A stretch of 64,000 bases of DNA. It comes from JBKEDF01 sp047975325. Lineage in GTDB: Bacteria; Pseudomonadota; Alphaproteobacteria; Rhodobacterales; Rhodobacteraceae. The stretch spans positions 1 through 64,000 of the forward strand of contig JBKEDF010000071.1 of the NCBI GenBank assembly GCA_047975325.1, given 5' to 3'. Below, piece by piece: positions 35,492 through 43,461 of this stretch. Position 1 is the first letter of the stretch. Each line of letters starts with the position of its first letter. A program made the position numbers and the translations under genes. The notes under the pieces are model-generated. The model was not told where the DNA came from and searched no databases. It worked only from the letters and a program-made list of their open reading frames with translations.

Positions 35492-35664
35492 ATGCGCCCC
35501 CTTTTGAATTAGACCTGCAAAAAGCCCGCCATGATGGAAAGCCTATCGCATTTCACCTTGAACCTGAATCATAATTCGCAGCCTCCCGCCACCCGTTCAG
35601 GTGCGAATAACGACAGCCAAAACGCAATCCAGGGTTGATATACCAATCACATCGGCAAACCTTG
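35492..35664. other. Gap between the FHA gene and tssK
   Basis: 173 bases, the longest space inside the T6SS operon. It may carry an internal promoter for tssK-tssL-tssM-tagF-pppA. I see no open gene or clear hairpin and terminator. A near-palindrome TTGATATACCAA lies at 35635-35646, two positions short of a GntR-type site, and is probably chance. Confidence 0.4.
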
Positions 35665-37116
35665 TCATTTCAATCTTTCCAGTTGCTTCTGGTATGCCTT
35701 TGCAAACTCCTTGCTGAAAAACTCATGAAATTCATGTTCCGCCTGTTCCGATATTTCGGCATAGAGCTTTTCATAGCTTTCCCAATAACGGGATTTCCGG
35801 CCCTTCAACAAATCGGAAAAACCGCTGCCACCGACAACTTTCTGTTCCAGCACCTTCGGATCAAGCCGCGCCAGGACATCCTTGATGGCCGCCTGCATGC
35901 CGGTCACCATCGCCACCTCATGGGCCTTGATATCATTGAGCGCCTCGTTCACGGCCGTCCTGCCATCCAGATAGCCCTTTGCCCCCGGCTTCAGCAGGAA
36001 CTCCACCGCATATTCCGAAGATGGCGAAAACTTCAGCGGATTGTTCCCCCCCGCCGCGATCATGGTCTGGTTGATGCGGAATTCCGATTTGATCGACGAA
36101 CGCGTCATCAGGATTTCACGGATGCCCGAAATCAGGGTAAAGACCATCTCGCCGATCCGTTCCATCGACTCGGCCAGATCCTCATCGGGAATATTCAGAT
36201 CCTCCGCCCTGACACCCCTGAAAAAGGCGCGGGCGGCATCGTGATTTCCTGCCTGCGTCTCAAGGGCCGTATCGGTCGCCCCCGCATCCGGCTCGCGCAC
36301 AGCCGGGCGCGGCACGGCCTGCTGTGCATCTGCGGGTATCGCGGGTTCCGACACGGGGTCGGGATCAGCAATTTCCGGTGGCTGATCGGGGATTTTCGCG
36401 CCCGGATCGGGGTCGGAAAAAGCCTCATCCCAATCATCCGGGATCAGTGGCCCGGCCCGGCGTTGCGGCGATATCCCGTCCTGGATCGGCGATGACGCAT
36501 CGCTGATCGTCGGACCCGTATCATCTTCCAGCGGGGCGGGGATCTCACCCAGAATAGGGTCTTCCGCATCCCGGGTGTCGGAATTCATCAATATATCAAT
36601 CGGGTCTTCACGGATGACTTGTGACGGGCCGTGCGGCTGCCCTCCTCCGACCAGATCCTCCAGCAGGCCGGCCTTTTTAACGGCGGGGTCATTCAACAAC
36701 CCATCCAGGCTTTCCGGTGTCGATGACGCATCGCCATGGGAAACCTGTTCCTCGTCAACCGGTGGCGGCAGGCTGGAAACCGGATCCCGCATCCCTTCGG
36801 CGGGTGTGATCATGATAACCAGCTCATAGGTCCCGATCTTGAGCACATCCCCGTCATTGAGGGGGGTTCGCACCCGGCCAAGCGGATTTCTGAACTCATT
36901 CAGAAAGGTGCCATTGGCCGAAAAATCAATGACTGTCACGTCGCCATTGTCATCCTCGATGGCGCAATGGTTCTTGGAAATTATCCGTTCCGGATCGGGC
37001 AGGACAACATCATTATCCTCCGTGCGCCCGATGGTCAGGCTCGGTCCCTGCATGGTGATGGGTGCCACATCCCCCGGGATGGTCCCGCTTGATTGAAACC
37101 GCAAGGTTACAGGCAT
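35665..37116 (-). CDS. tagH: T6SS FHA-domain protein (TagH/Fha)
   Basis: The 483-aa protein has an N-terminal FHA domain (about residues 24-95; SLTIGRTEDNDVVLPDPERI, SKNHCAIEDDNGDVTVIDFS and NGTFLN), the fold that reads phosphothreonine. An acidic low-complexity linker follows (about 100-285). The C-terminal TagH domain (about 288-480) has ARAFFRGVRAEDLNIPDEDL, IKSEFRINQTMIAAGGNNPL and FSPSSEYAVEFLLKPG. In other systems it couples kinase signals to assembly. PpkA is missing here although PppA is present. ATG at 37116 follows GGAGG by 11 bases. Confidence 0.93.
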   Translation of the reverse strand: MPVTLRFQSSGTIPGDVAPITMQGPSLTIGRTEDNDVVLPDPERIISKNHCAIEDDNGDVTVIDFSANGTFLNEFRNPLGRVRTPLNDGDVLKIGTYELVIMITPAEGMRDPVSSLPPPVDEEQVSHGDASSTPESLDGLLNDPAVKKAGLLEDLVGGGQPHGPSQVIREDPIDILMNSDTRDAEDPILGEIPAPLEDDTGPTISDASSPIQDGISPQRRAGPLIPDDWDEAFSDPDPGAKIPDQPPEIADPDPVSEPAIPADAQQAVPRPAVREPDAGATDTALETQAGNHDAARAFFRGVRAEDLNIPDEDLAESMERIGEMVFTLISGIREILMTRSSIKSEFRINQTMIAAGGNNPLKFSPSSEYAVEFLLKPGAKGYLDGRTAVNEALNDIKAHEVAMVTGMQAAIKDVLARLDPKVLEQKVVGGSGFSDLLKGRKSRYWESYEKLYAEISEQAEHEFHEFFSKEFAKAYQKQLERLK

Positions 37117-37123
37117 TCGCGTA

Positions 37124-37432
37124 TCAGCCTCCGGTCAGGACAGTCAGCGCAGCCGGGGGCAGGATGGCGCCTCCGCCCGCGCATGGATCGATGCCGACCC
37201 GCGCCGCCGGCAGCTTTCCTATCATAACGGTCATGGACCCCTTTACAATCGGGTGGGGGGCCGGAGGGGTAAGGGAAGCGCAAAAATCACTCATCCGGGC
37301 GGCCGGCAGTTTCTGCACCAGCACCGTCGGGCAGCAGGGGGGCAGGATCGGCAGGGGCGCAGGTGGTGCCGGCGGCGCACACATTGCGCAGATATGCAGA
37401 TCGGTCATACGGGCTTGTGGTGGTCCTGGCAT
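37124..37432 (-). CDS. T6SS PAAR-repeat spike-tip protein
   Basis: A 102-aa PAAR protein that caps the VgrG spike and can carry effectors. The two characteristic repeats are visible: PPQARMTDLHICAMC with a later CCPTVLVQKLPAARMSDFCA, and HPIVKGSMTVMIGKLPAARV, then GGAILPPAALTVL. His and Cys residues expected to hold the zinc at the tip are present. No extension for a fused toxin is found. It lies between the FHA gene and the 204-aa gene, near vgrG, with ATG at 37432 after GGATAGG. Confidence 0.9.
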   Translation of the reverse strand: MPGPPQARMTDLHICAMCAPPAPPAPLPILPPCCPTVLVQKLPAARMSDFCASLTPPAPHPIVKGSMTVMIGKLPAARVGIDPCAGGGAILPPAALTVLTGG

Positions 37433-37435
37433 ATC

Positions 37436-38050
37436 CTATCCTTTCACCTTGACCTTCTCCCCCTCGCCCGCCGCCACACGGCCACTGCCGCCACGGGCAA
37501 TATCGAGGGCCCGGTCGATCAGCAGATCAAGATAGGATTGGAAACGGTCCGCCCTGGGGCGCGCCGCAATCATGTTCATTGCCAGCACGGCAGCCGCAAC
37601 GCCATTGGGCGGCGCGGGCGTGTTGTCCATATCCCCCGGCCCGAGCGTCCCATCGGCATAGAGCGCGGCCATCGCGCAAAAGCTGGTATCGTCCTCCATA
37701 TCCGCCGTTTCAAAGGCATCGCGGACGACAATACGGTTTTCCTCCGTCGGCTTGAACACCCAGCGTTCTGCCGCAGCAAGCGGGGGTGGTACGATGGGCG
37801 GATCCTCCCCAATCAGGTCCCGCGCGGCAAGACAGGCCCACCATGTGGCCTCCCGGGGGGGCAGTGCCACGGCAAGCAGCCTCAGGATATCGATCCGGGC
37901 CTCCTTTTCCGACAGTTCCGTCAGAACGACATCGATCAGCGCCAGGGCCGGAGATGACAGTCTGGTTTCAAGTTTCATATTGGCCATGGCCAGCATCCGC
38001 GCTGCCGGTTCGGCGGGGATCTTCTTGAGATTGATGAAACGTTCGCTCAT
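37436..38050 (-). CDS. T6SS accessory protein of unknown function (DUF6931-like)
   Basis: A 204-aa helical protein between vgrG and the PAAR gene. It begins SERFINLKKIPAEPAARMLA and contains PPREATWWACLAARDLIG and a segment near the C-terminus, FQSYLDLLIDRALDIARGG; I associate this with DUF6931, a family seen in T6SS and related loci, but the assignment is by memory. A region RWVFKPTEENRIVVRDAFET suggests a helical bundle. The position, with a vgrG stop 7 bases away, points to a VgrG-PAAR adaptor or chaperone. The ATG at 38050 follows GAGG; an upstream GTG is less likely. Confidence 0.72.
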   Translation of the reverse strand: MSERFINLKKIPAEPAARMLAMANMKLETRLSSPALALIDVVLTELSEKEARIDILRLLAVALPPREATWWACLAARDLIGEDPPIVPPPLAAAERWVFKPTEENRIVVRDAFETADMEDDTSFCAMAALYADGTLGPGDMDNTPAPPNGVAAAVLAMNMIAARPRADRFQSYLDLLIDRALDIARGGSGRVAAGEGEKVKVKG

Positions 38051-38057
38051 ATCCACC

Positions 38058-40160
38058 TCAATTGATCAGCGTGACGCCGCCCTGGATTTTCACCACGGCA
38101 TTGCCCTTGATTTCGTGCACCGTCGAAGCAGCGGTCTGGATCATGATCCCCTTGAGGGTAATTCCACTTTGATCGATCGTGATCGAATTCGCACCAACCT
38201 TCAGCGTGATCTTTTGCTTCGATTCGATCGTCACCGCGCCGATCACAGTGGTATCGTAGCTCCCCCTTACGTCTTCGGTGAACTTGCCCTTGGTGTCCTT
38301 TGTCTCATCTCCCTTGATATTCTTTGTCGAATTTCCGTCGATATCCTCATCCTTGTTGGATTTGACATAGCGGATCTCATTGCCCTGTTCGACCTTGAAG
38401 GTACTGTCACCGGTCTTCACAAATTCCGAACGGTTGGCGTAAATCGTCTGCGTGTAATCCCCCGGATCCTGCTTTTCCATGCCGATGGTGATGGTCGCAT
38501 TGTTCTTGATGATCTCGACATAATCTTTTTCGGACTGGAGGCGGACAAATTCCTCACCGATCTTGTCCTCCATCACAAGCTCATTGAAATTATCCGTCCC
38601 GCCACCCTTGGTGGAATGTGTCTTGATCCCCTGCTGGGTCATGTTGTCCGGCAAGGCGTAGGGGGGCATCGTATCGGCATTGTAAAGCATACCGGTACAA
38701 ATCGGGCGGTCGGGGTCGCCGTCTTCAAACTGGATCACCACCTCCTGCCCGATCCGCGGAACCGCGATCATACCCCAGTTCTTACCCGACCACGGGGTTA
38801 CCACCCGCACCCAGCAACTGGAATTTTCGTCATTCTTGCCTTCACGATCCCAAGGAAACTGGACCCTGATCCGGCCATATTGATCGGTATGTATCTCCTC
38901 CCCTTCCGGGCCGGTGACCTTTGCAATCAGGATGCCGGGTATCCTGGGCCAGGGGGTGTTTGCCTCCGAACGGAAGGGGACATCCTTGGGAAGGGCCTTG
39001 AAGGTACAGCGATAGGCATCCTTGTTTTCTTCATCGAATTCAATCGATCCGGGAACCTTTTCTTCCGATGCACCTGCGCGCCCGGCCTGCTGTCGGACAG
39101 CCTCGATTTCCTGGGTGTCATCCTCCGCATCTTTTTCGATCTGCATCATATGTGTGGTGCCGACGATCAGGTATTCCCCGTTTTCGCCATCGCTGAAATG
39201 TTTCGAAAGCTTGAATGTCGCCCCCGTGGCAAGGTCCTTCACGTTACCGACCCCGTCACGCATTTCATGTTTTGCGGCCTGGGCTTCCATCGCGACACGG
39301 GCATAGATATCCCCCAGTGCCGTTTCGCGATAATGACCGGGATAGCGGTAGATCTCATATTCCTTGCGGTTGTGACTTCCCTTGGCGATGGAATTCACCA
39401 CCTTCATATCGGCCTTGGGCTTTTCGAAATCCCAGTCATTCAGCGTAACCTTGCCCGAGGTCACATCCTGCGAACCACGCCAGTCAAAGATATGATCGCT
39501 ATTGCGCCGATATTCCCTTTCGCGCAGGGCAAATTCGATTTCCGCCCCCGACTCGACCGGGCTGTGCCCCCCGATCCCATCCACCACCATCAGATGGTCC
39601 TTGCCGTTCTTCACAGTCGAATAATAATAGATCCCCTCCTCTTCCATGAGACGACTGAGATATGTGAAATCCGATTCATTGATCTGCGCCGAATATTCGC
39701 GCGCCTTTGGCGTACGGCTGACATTCACCGTGAAATCGGAAAAGCCGTTTTCATTGAAGATCTTCTTTATGATATCAACAATCGTGAGTTTCTGAAAAAT
39801 CCGGTTCTGACAGTTCTTCGTCAGAAACCAGAGCCAGGGACGACATTCCAGATTGTAGAATCCATAACCCCCGTGCAGGCCGATCACCTGGCCTGAAACG
39901 CAGGTACCCATAAATTCGCGCCAGCCGTCACCTTCCTGTTCGCCCTTCATCATCTTGACGGTGATTGGTTGACCAACCACCTTTTTCAGATCCAGTTTCT
40001 TGTCCGGAGACATGAAATCGACCGATATTTCACTCAGCTTGCTCATCCCTTCCGAAACGCGCGCCGCCTTGATGAACATCTGGTTCTCGGGGAGAGGCCC
40101 CGACATGCGAAGCTTTCGGTTTTCCAGAATTGCCTGGTTCGACGTTATCTGGCTCGACAT
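38058..40160 (-). CDS. vgrG: T6SS spike protein VgrG (TssI)
   Basis: The 700-aa trimeric spike protein. Residues about 10-380 are the gp27-like base with CRPWLWFLTKNCQNRIFQ, NESDFTYLSRLMEEEGIYYY and SSKE-type loops; an OB domain follows with GPEGEEIHTDQYGRIRVQFPW and SSCWVRVVTPWSG; residues about 560-700 form the gp5-like needle of beta repeats (GNSTKNIKGDETKDTKG, VTIESKQKITLKVGANSITI). It has no extra C-terminal effector domain. It is followed by the 204-aa and PAAR genes, so the cargo is probably one of these or a neighbour. Confidence 0.95.
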   Translation of the reverse strand: MSSQITSNQAILENRKLRMSGPLPENQMFIKAARVSEGMSKLSEISVDFMSPDKKLDLKKVVGQPITVKMMKGEQEGDGWREFMGTCVSGQVIGLHGGYGFYNLECRPWLWFLTKNCQNRIFQKLTIVDIIKKIFNENGFSDFTVNVSRTPKAREYSAQINESDFTYLSRLMEEEGIYYYSTVKNGKDHLMVVDGIGGHSPVESGAEIEFALREREYRRNSDHIFDWRGSQDVTSGKVTLNDWDFEKPKADMKVVNSIAKGSHNRKEYEIYRYPGHYRETALGDIYARVAMEAQAAKHEMRDGVGNVKDLATGATFKLSKHFSDGENGEYLIVGTTHMMQIEKDAEDDTQEIEAVRQQAGRAGASEEKVPGSIEFDEENKDAYRCTFKALPKDVPFRSEANTPWPRIPGILIAKVTGPEGEEIHTDQYGRIRVQFPWDREGKNDENSSCWVRVVTPWSGKNWGMIAVPRIGQEVVIQFEDGDPDRPICTGMLYNADTMPPYALPDNMTQQGIKTHSTKGGGTDNFNELVMEDKIGEEFVRLQSEKDYVEIIKNNATITIGMEKQDPGDYTQTIYANRSEFVKTGDSTFKVEQGNEIRYVKSNKDEDIDGNSTKNIKGDETKDTKGKFTEDVRGSYDTTVIGAVTIESKQKITLKVGANSITIDQSGITLKGIMIQTAASTVHEIKGNAVVKIQGGVTLIN

Positions 40161-40186
40161 CGCGTCGTCCTCTTAGGCCAACCGCA

Positions 40187-40489
40187 TTACTCTGGCTCGG
40201 TCGGAGAAATTTCAATCAACAGGTTCTCACGGCGGAGGCGTTCAATCACATCCGGATTGACCCTCCATAATGTTGTAATCGAAACGTTTCCCTTCGTGAA
40301 ACGATTCACATCAAAGGCGCTTTCAAACTGCAGGCATTTTACCCGAAACGGATAGGTTCCGCGCCCAAAAAGCAGATCATTCAAATATTCTTCACCCGCA
40401 TAGACCCAATAGCCACCATTCACGGCAAGCAGGGTCATGGGGGCTTCTTCGCCATCATGGGGTTCATGGTGGTCCGGGTTATCGCGCAT
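40187..40489 (-). CDS. 100-aa protein between the sheath fusion and vgrG, unknown
   Basis: I recognise no family. The 100-aa acidic product starts MRDNPDHHEPHDGEEAP and has a possible core from residue 18: MTLLAVNGGYWVYAGEEYLN, FGRGTYPFRVKCLQFESAFD and NVSITTLWRVNPDVIERLRR. The core looks beta then alpha. The start is fused to the previous gene by a TAATG overlap, and vgrG starts 26 bases after the stop, so it is part of the operon. A small adaptor or immunity-like role is possible; nothing in the sequence proves one. Confidence 0.75.
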   Translation of the reverse strand: MRDNPDHHEPHDGEEAPMTLLAVNGGYWVYAGEEYLNDLLFGRGTYPFRVKCLQFESAFDVNRFTKGNVSITTLWRVNPDVIERLRRENLLIEISPTEPE

Positions 40490-43461
40490 TACAAGCCCTC
40501 CAGCAGGGCCGCAAGTTCGGCATCAATTGCATCGGGATCGTCGGGGGGATCATCATCCTCATTGAAACTTGCCAGCAAGCTGTCAAGATCGTCATCCACC
40601 GCATCAGCGGGTTCCGGCGGGGCGGGTTCGGCCTGTTCCTGTGCGGTTTCGGCGGTTGTTTCATCATCGTTTGACGGAATTTCCGGCGGGGACGGTCGCG
40701 GTGCAGGCGGACCGGACCAGGGTCCGGCAATTTCCAGCCCGGCCAGCGATTGAAAGGAACCCAGCCGCACCACATCACGCCCCTGAATGGAAATGGCAGG
40801 CATGAAACCGCGTGACAGCACATGGCGCACACGCGATTCCGTCAAATTCCGTTCGGTACAAGGCAGGGCTATCTGATCGCCATGACGGTCCCGGGCAAAG
40901 TGATACGGCATTTCCCCCAGGGACAGCGTATTGCCAAGCGTCATCTTCGCCCCCCCTGCCTTCCATTCAGCGGCCAGTAACGTTGCGACCAGCACCACCG
41001 GATTGGCCCAGAGCATGCCCCTCAACCCTTCTTCTTCACTGAATTCTTCAAATTCGAAGGTATCGATAGGGTCGGATTTCCTGCCATAGGGCCGCCGCAT
41101 CAGGAAACGCGGGCTGACCAGCCCCAGCCAGGCCGCGGCCTCAAGATCGCGCAGCGCATCCCAGGCTCTGGCCGTTAGCGGATGGCGGTTCTTTTCGGCA
41201 ATTTCCATGAAACCCGGCGTCATCGCGGCAAGGAACGGGGCCTGAACGCGACTTGCAATCTGCGCCATCCGCCCCAGAAGTTCCGCATGCGGCGGCGTTT
41301 CCTCAAAGCTGTATAGCCCGAAGATCGCCGAAAAACCGATGGCGCCTTCCGTCTCCACCGGAGCCGTCAGCAATTGATAGATCCCCGTCTTCGAAAGTTC
41401 TTCCCCGGCGGCCAGATCGGCAGCAATTTCCTCGGCGGAGATATCGTAAAGTGTAATTTCCAGCGCAGTATCCGTTTCAATCCGCCGGGCGAGGAAATCA
41501 AGCCCGCGCCATTGCGCCTCGATTGCCTGGAAATCGGGATGGTGCAGGATCAGTTTCATCGCCGATCCCATGGCCTCATCCACCGCATGCAGGGCCGTCG
41601 CTGCCGCCGGGTCCGGGCCGGACACGACATGCGGCCCCACGATCCGCCCCAGAAGGGTATCCACCGGAGAGGGCGCCGCCACCCGCCCTGCGGAATCTCC
41701 AATCAGTTTCTGAAAATCGCTCAGCCTGCGATCGGCTGGGACCTGCGCCGCAGCCGACTGGCGGCGGGTCGGACGCACGGGCAGGCCAAAGTCCCCGGCC
41801 CAATCCTGCATTTCCTGCAGGGCCTGATCCGCCATGGACGGCACGGAAAGCCTCTGGCGCAGCCCGTTCAGCGCATCGAACAGCCCACAGTTTTCCACCA
41901 GGGCATCGGGATGGAGGTCATCCAGTCCACCAAGTTTTACCTCGATTCCCGCCCCTTCGGGCCCTATCGGCAGCACCAGCCGTGTTGCAAAACCTTCGAT
42001 CACCTCTTCAAACGTATCGATATCAAGCCTGACAGCCCGCCGTGCCGCCAGATCCGCACCTATTTCCAGCTTGCCCGCCGCCGCACGACCCGAAAAATCC
42101 CCGAAAAACGCCATGCGGAAACGTGGTCTTGCCAAGGCCTCTGGTGAAGGTGCCGGCACAGAAATCGTACCAAAACCCGAGGCAGGGGCGGTCTCGGGGC
42201 CAGGGGGTGCGAAGCCAACAGAAGTTTCTGGCGGCTCATCGGGTTCCAACAGCAGATCGTCCAGTTCCGCCAGAACATCCAGGGGGTCATCATCAGGTTC
42301 GGCACCGGTTGCCGGATCATTCCCCTGTTCCTGTGCGGGTTCCTCCGCTGCCAGCAGATCATCCAGTCCGGCCAGCGGATCATCCTCCGCCTCCTGTTCC
42401 CCGGTCATGGGCATTTCCATGGCGGGATCACCCCCGGGGGTCGCCATATTGCCAGCTAACAGATCATCCAGCCCGGCCAGCGGGTCGTCTTCGATCTCTT
42501 CAGGGTCGTCGTCCCGGGCAGCCTGCATGTCCGCCACCACAGGTTTCGTCTCCGCAAGTAATTCCTCCAGCCCATCCTCCTCACCAAGAAGATCGGCCAA
42601 TAGATCATCCTCATCAGGGTCATCCCGGATCGGTTCCGACTGGTCGGGGGGGGCTTCCTGCGGCAATTGCGCAACCGGAATAATCTCCACCGACAAGCTG
42701 GCAAGAGGGTCTTCTTCCCCCTGTAGCGGGGTTTCGGGTGTCATGTTCCGAAGCGCATCAAGGGCCTCCGACCCGGTATCATCCGCCACTTCCGGATCGG
42801 GGGCCGCTGCGCGCAGTGCATCCAGCGCCTCGGTGGTCGGGTCACCCTCAATCGTATTGACAGGCATTGCATCGCGCAACGCATCCAGCGCGGTCGCTGC
42901 TTCATTCTCTGTCTTGGCAACCTCGGACGGGGCAGATCGACGCAGCGCCTCCAACGCGCTTGCCTGTCCCGCGGGCATCGGGGCTGCGGCCAGCGCCGAA
43001 AGGGTGGAAGGATCCTGAAGGATCCGTTCGATCAATGCCTCCGCCCCGACTTTGCCATCCATATAGGTCAGGAGGTTCGAAAGCTGTGTCCGCGCCTCAA
43101 GAAGCGCGCGCAGCGGTTCAACCTTCCGTGCAATGGCAGTGGGGGAAAAATCCTCCATCCGTTCAAAGGTCAGATCAACGGCAAGTTCCCCCTCCCCGGT
43201 CAGTGTATTGGCAACGTGAAAGGCCGCACGCGGCTTCATCGCCTTCATCCGGTCATCGAAATTGTCGATATCGATATCGAGGAAGCTACGATCCTCAATC
43301 GCAGGCAGTGCGGCCTCCGATTTACCCGCCAGATCGGACATCACCCCCATCACAAAGGGCAACTGCACCTTTTTCTCCGAACCGTAAAGTTCCATCTCAT
43401 ATTCGATCTGGACCCTCGGCGCCCGGTTGCGGGCGATGAATTTCTGGGAACCTTCAGCCAT
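40489..43461 (-). CDS. Giant TssB-linker-TssB/TssC fusion: second, fused T6SS sheath-type protein
   Basis: A 990-aa protein. Residues 1-165 are a full TssB domain, about three quarters identical by eye to the separate TssB of this locus (RAPRVQIEYEMELYGSEKKV, QLPFVMGVMSDLAGKSEA). Residues 166-445 form an acidic Ala/Asp/Leu repeat linker. Residues 446-540 look like a second VipA-like module (FFGDFSGRAAAGK, LDIDTFEEVIEGFATRL). Residues 600-915 are TssC-like: IEAQWRGLDFLARRIETDTA corresponds to ESAWRGLHYLVNNTETDEM in TssC. The tail (920-990) is very acidic. The separate tssB and tssC are intact, so this is an extra copy. It may be a sheath regulator, a cap or a decoy; the role is inference. Confidence 0.85.
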   Translation of the reverse strand: MAEGSQKFIARNRAPRVQIEYEMELYGSEKKVQLPFVMGVMSDLAGKSEAALPAIEDRSFLDIDIDNFDDRMKAMKPRAAFHVANTLTGEGELAVDLTFERMEDFSPTAIARKVEPLRALLEARTQLSNLLTYMDGKVGAEALIERILQDPSTLSALAAAPMPAGQASALEALRRSAPSEVAKTENEAATALDALRDAMPVNTIEGDPTTEALDALRAAAPDPEVADDTGSEALDALRNMTPETPLQGEEDPLASLSVEIIPVAQLPQEAPPDQSEPIRDDPDEDDLLADLLGEEDGLEELLAETKPVVADMQAARDDDPEEIEDDPLAGLDDLLAGNMATPGGDPAMEMPMTGEQEAEDDPLAGLDDLLAAEEPAQEQGNDPATGAEPDDDPLDVLAELDDLLLEPDEPPETSVGFAPPGPETAPASGFGTISVPAPSPEALARPRFRMAFFGDFSGRAAAGKLEIGADLAARRAVRLDIDTFEEVIEGFATRLVLPIGPEGAGIEVKLGGLDDLHPDALVENCGLFDALNGLRQRLSVPSMADQALQEMQDWAGDFGLPVRPTRRQSAAAQVPADRRLSDFQKLIGDSAGRVAAPSPVDTLLGRIVGPHVVSGPDPAAATALHAVDEAMGSAMKLILHHPDFQAIEAQWRGLDFLARRIETDTALEITLYDISAEEIAADLAAGEELSKTGIYQLLTAPVETEGAIGFSAIFGLYSFEETPPHAELLGRMAQIASRVQAPFLAAMTPGFMEIAEKNRHPLTARAWDALRDLEAAAWLGLVSPRFLMRRPYGRKSDPIDTFEFEEFSEEEGLRGMLWANPVVLVATLLAAEWKAGGAKMTLGNTLSLGEMPYHFARDRHGDQIALPCTERNLTESRVRHVLSRGFMPAISIQGRDVVRLGSFQSLAGLEIAGPWSGPPAPRPSPPEIPSNDDETTAETAQEQAEPAPPEPADAVDDDLDSLLASFNEDDDPPDDPDAIDAELAALLEGL
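42127..42966 (-). repeat. Coding repeats in the acidic linker of the sheath fusion
   Basis: The linker contains two exact copies of DDPLAGLDDLLA at residues 325-336 and 360-371 (DNA 42489-42454 and 42384-42349), a degenerate third DDPLDVLAELDDLL (391-404), and three EALDALR-type units at about 191, 211 and 232. The DNA copies differ by synonymous bases, so they are old enough to have drifted. Such acidic amphipathic repeats look like docking motifs or a flexible tether. Confidence 0.7.

Noticed and set aside
35635..35646. Near-palindrome TTGATATACCAA in the FHA-tssK gap
   Set aside because: Two bases short of a GntR palindrome and not near a sugar-acid gene; probably chance.
37752..39896. 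714-codon open frame on the plus strand opposite vgrG
   Set aside because: It is the complement of a gene with intact VgrG motifs; the translation is His/Ile/Leu-rich without domains.
41834..43018. Ser-rich 394-codon frame opposite the acidic linker of the sheath fusion
   Set aside because: Low-complexity serine runs arise from the complement of GAT/GAC/GCC-rich linker codons.
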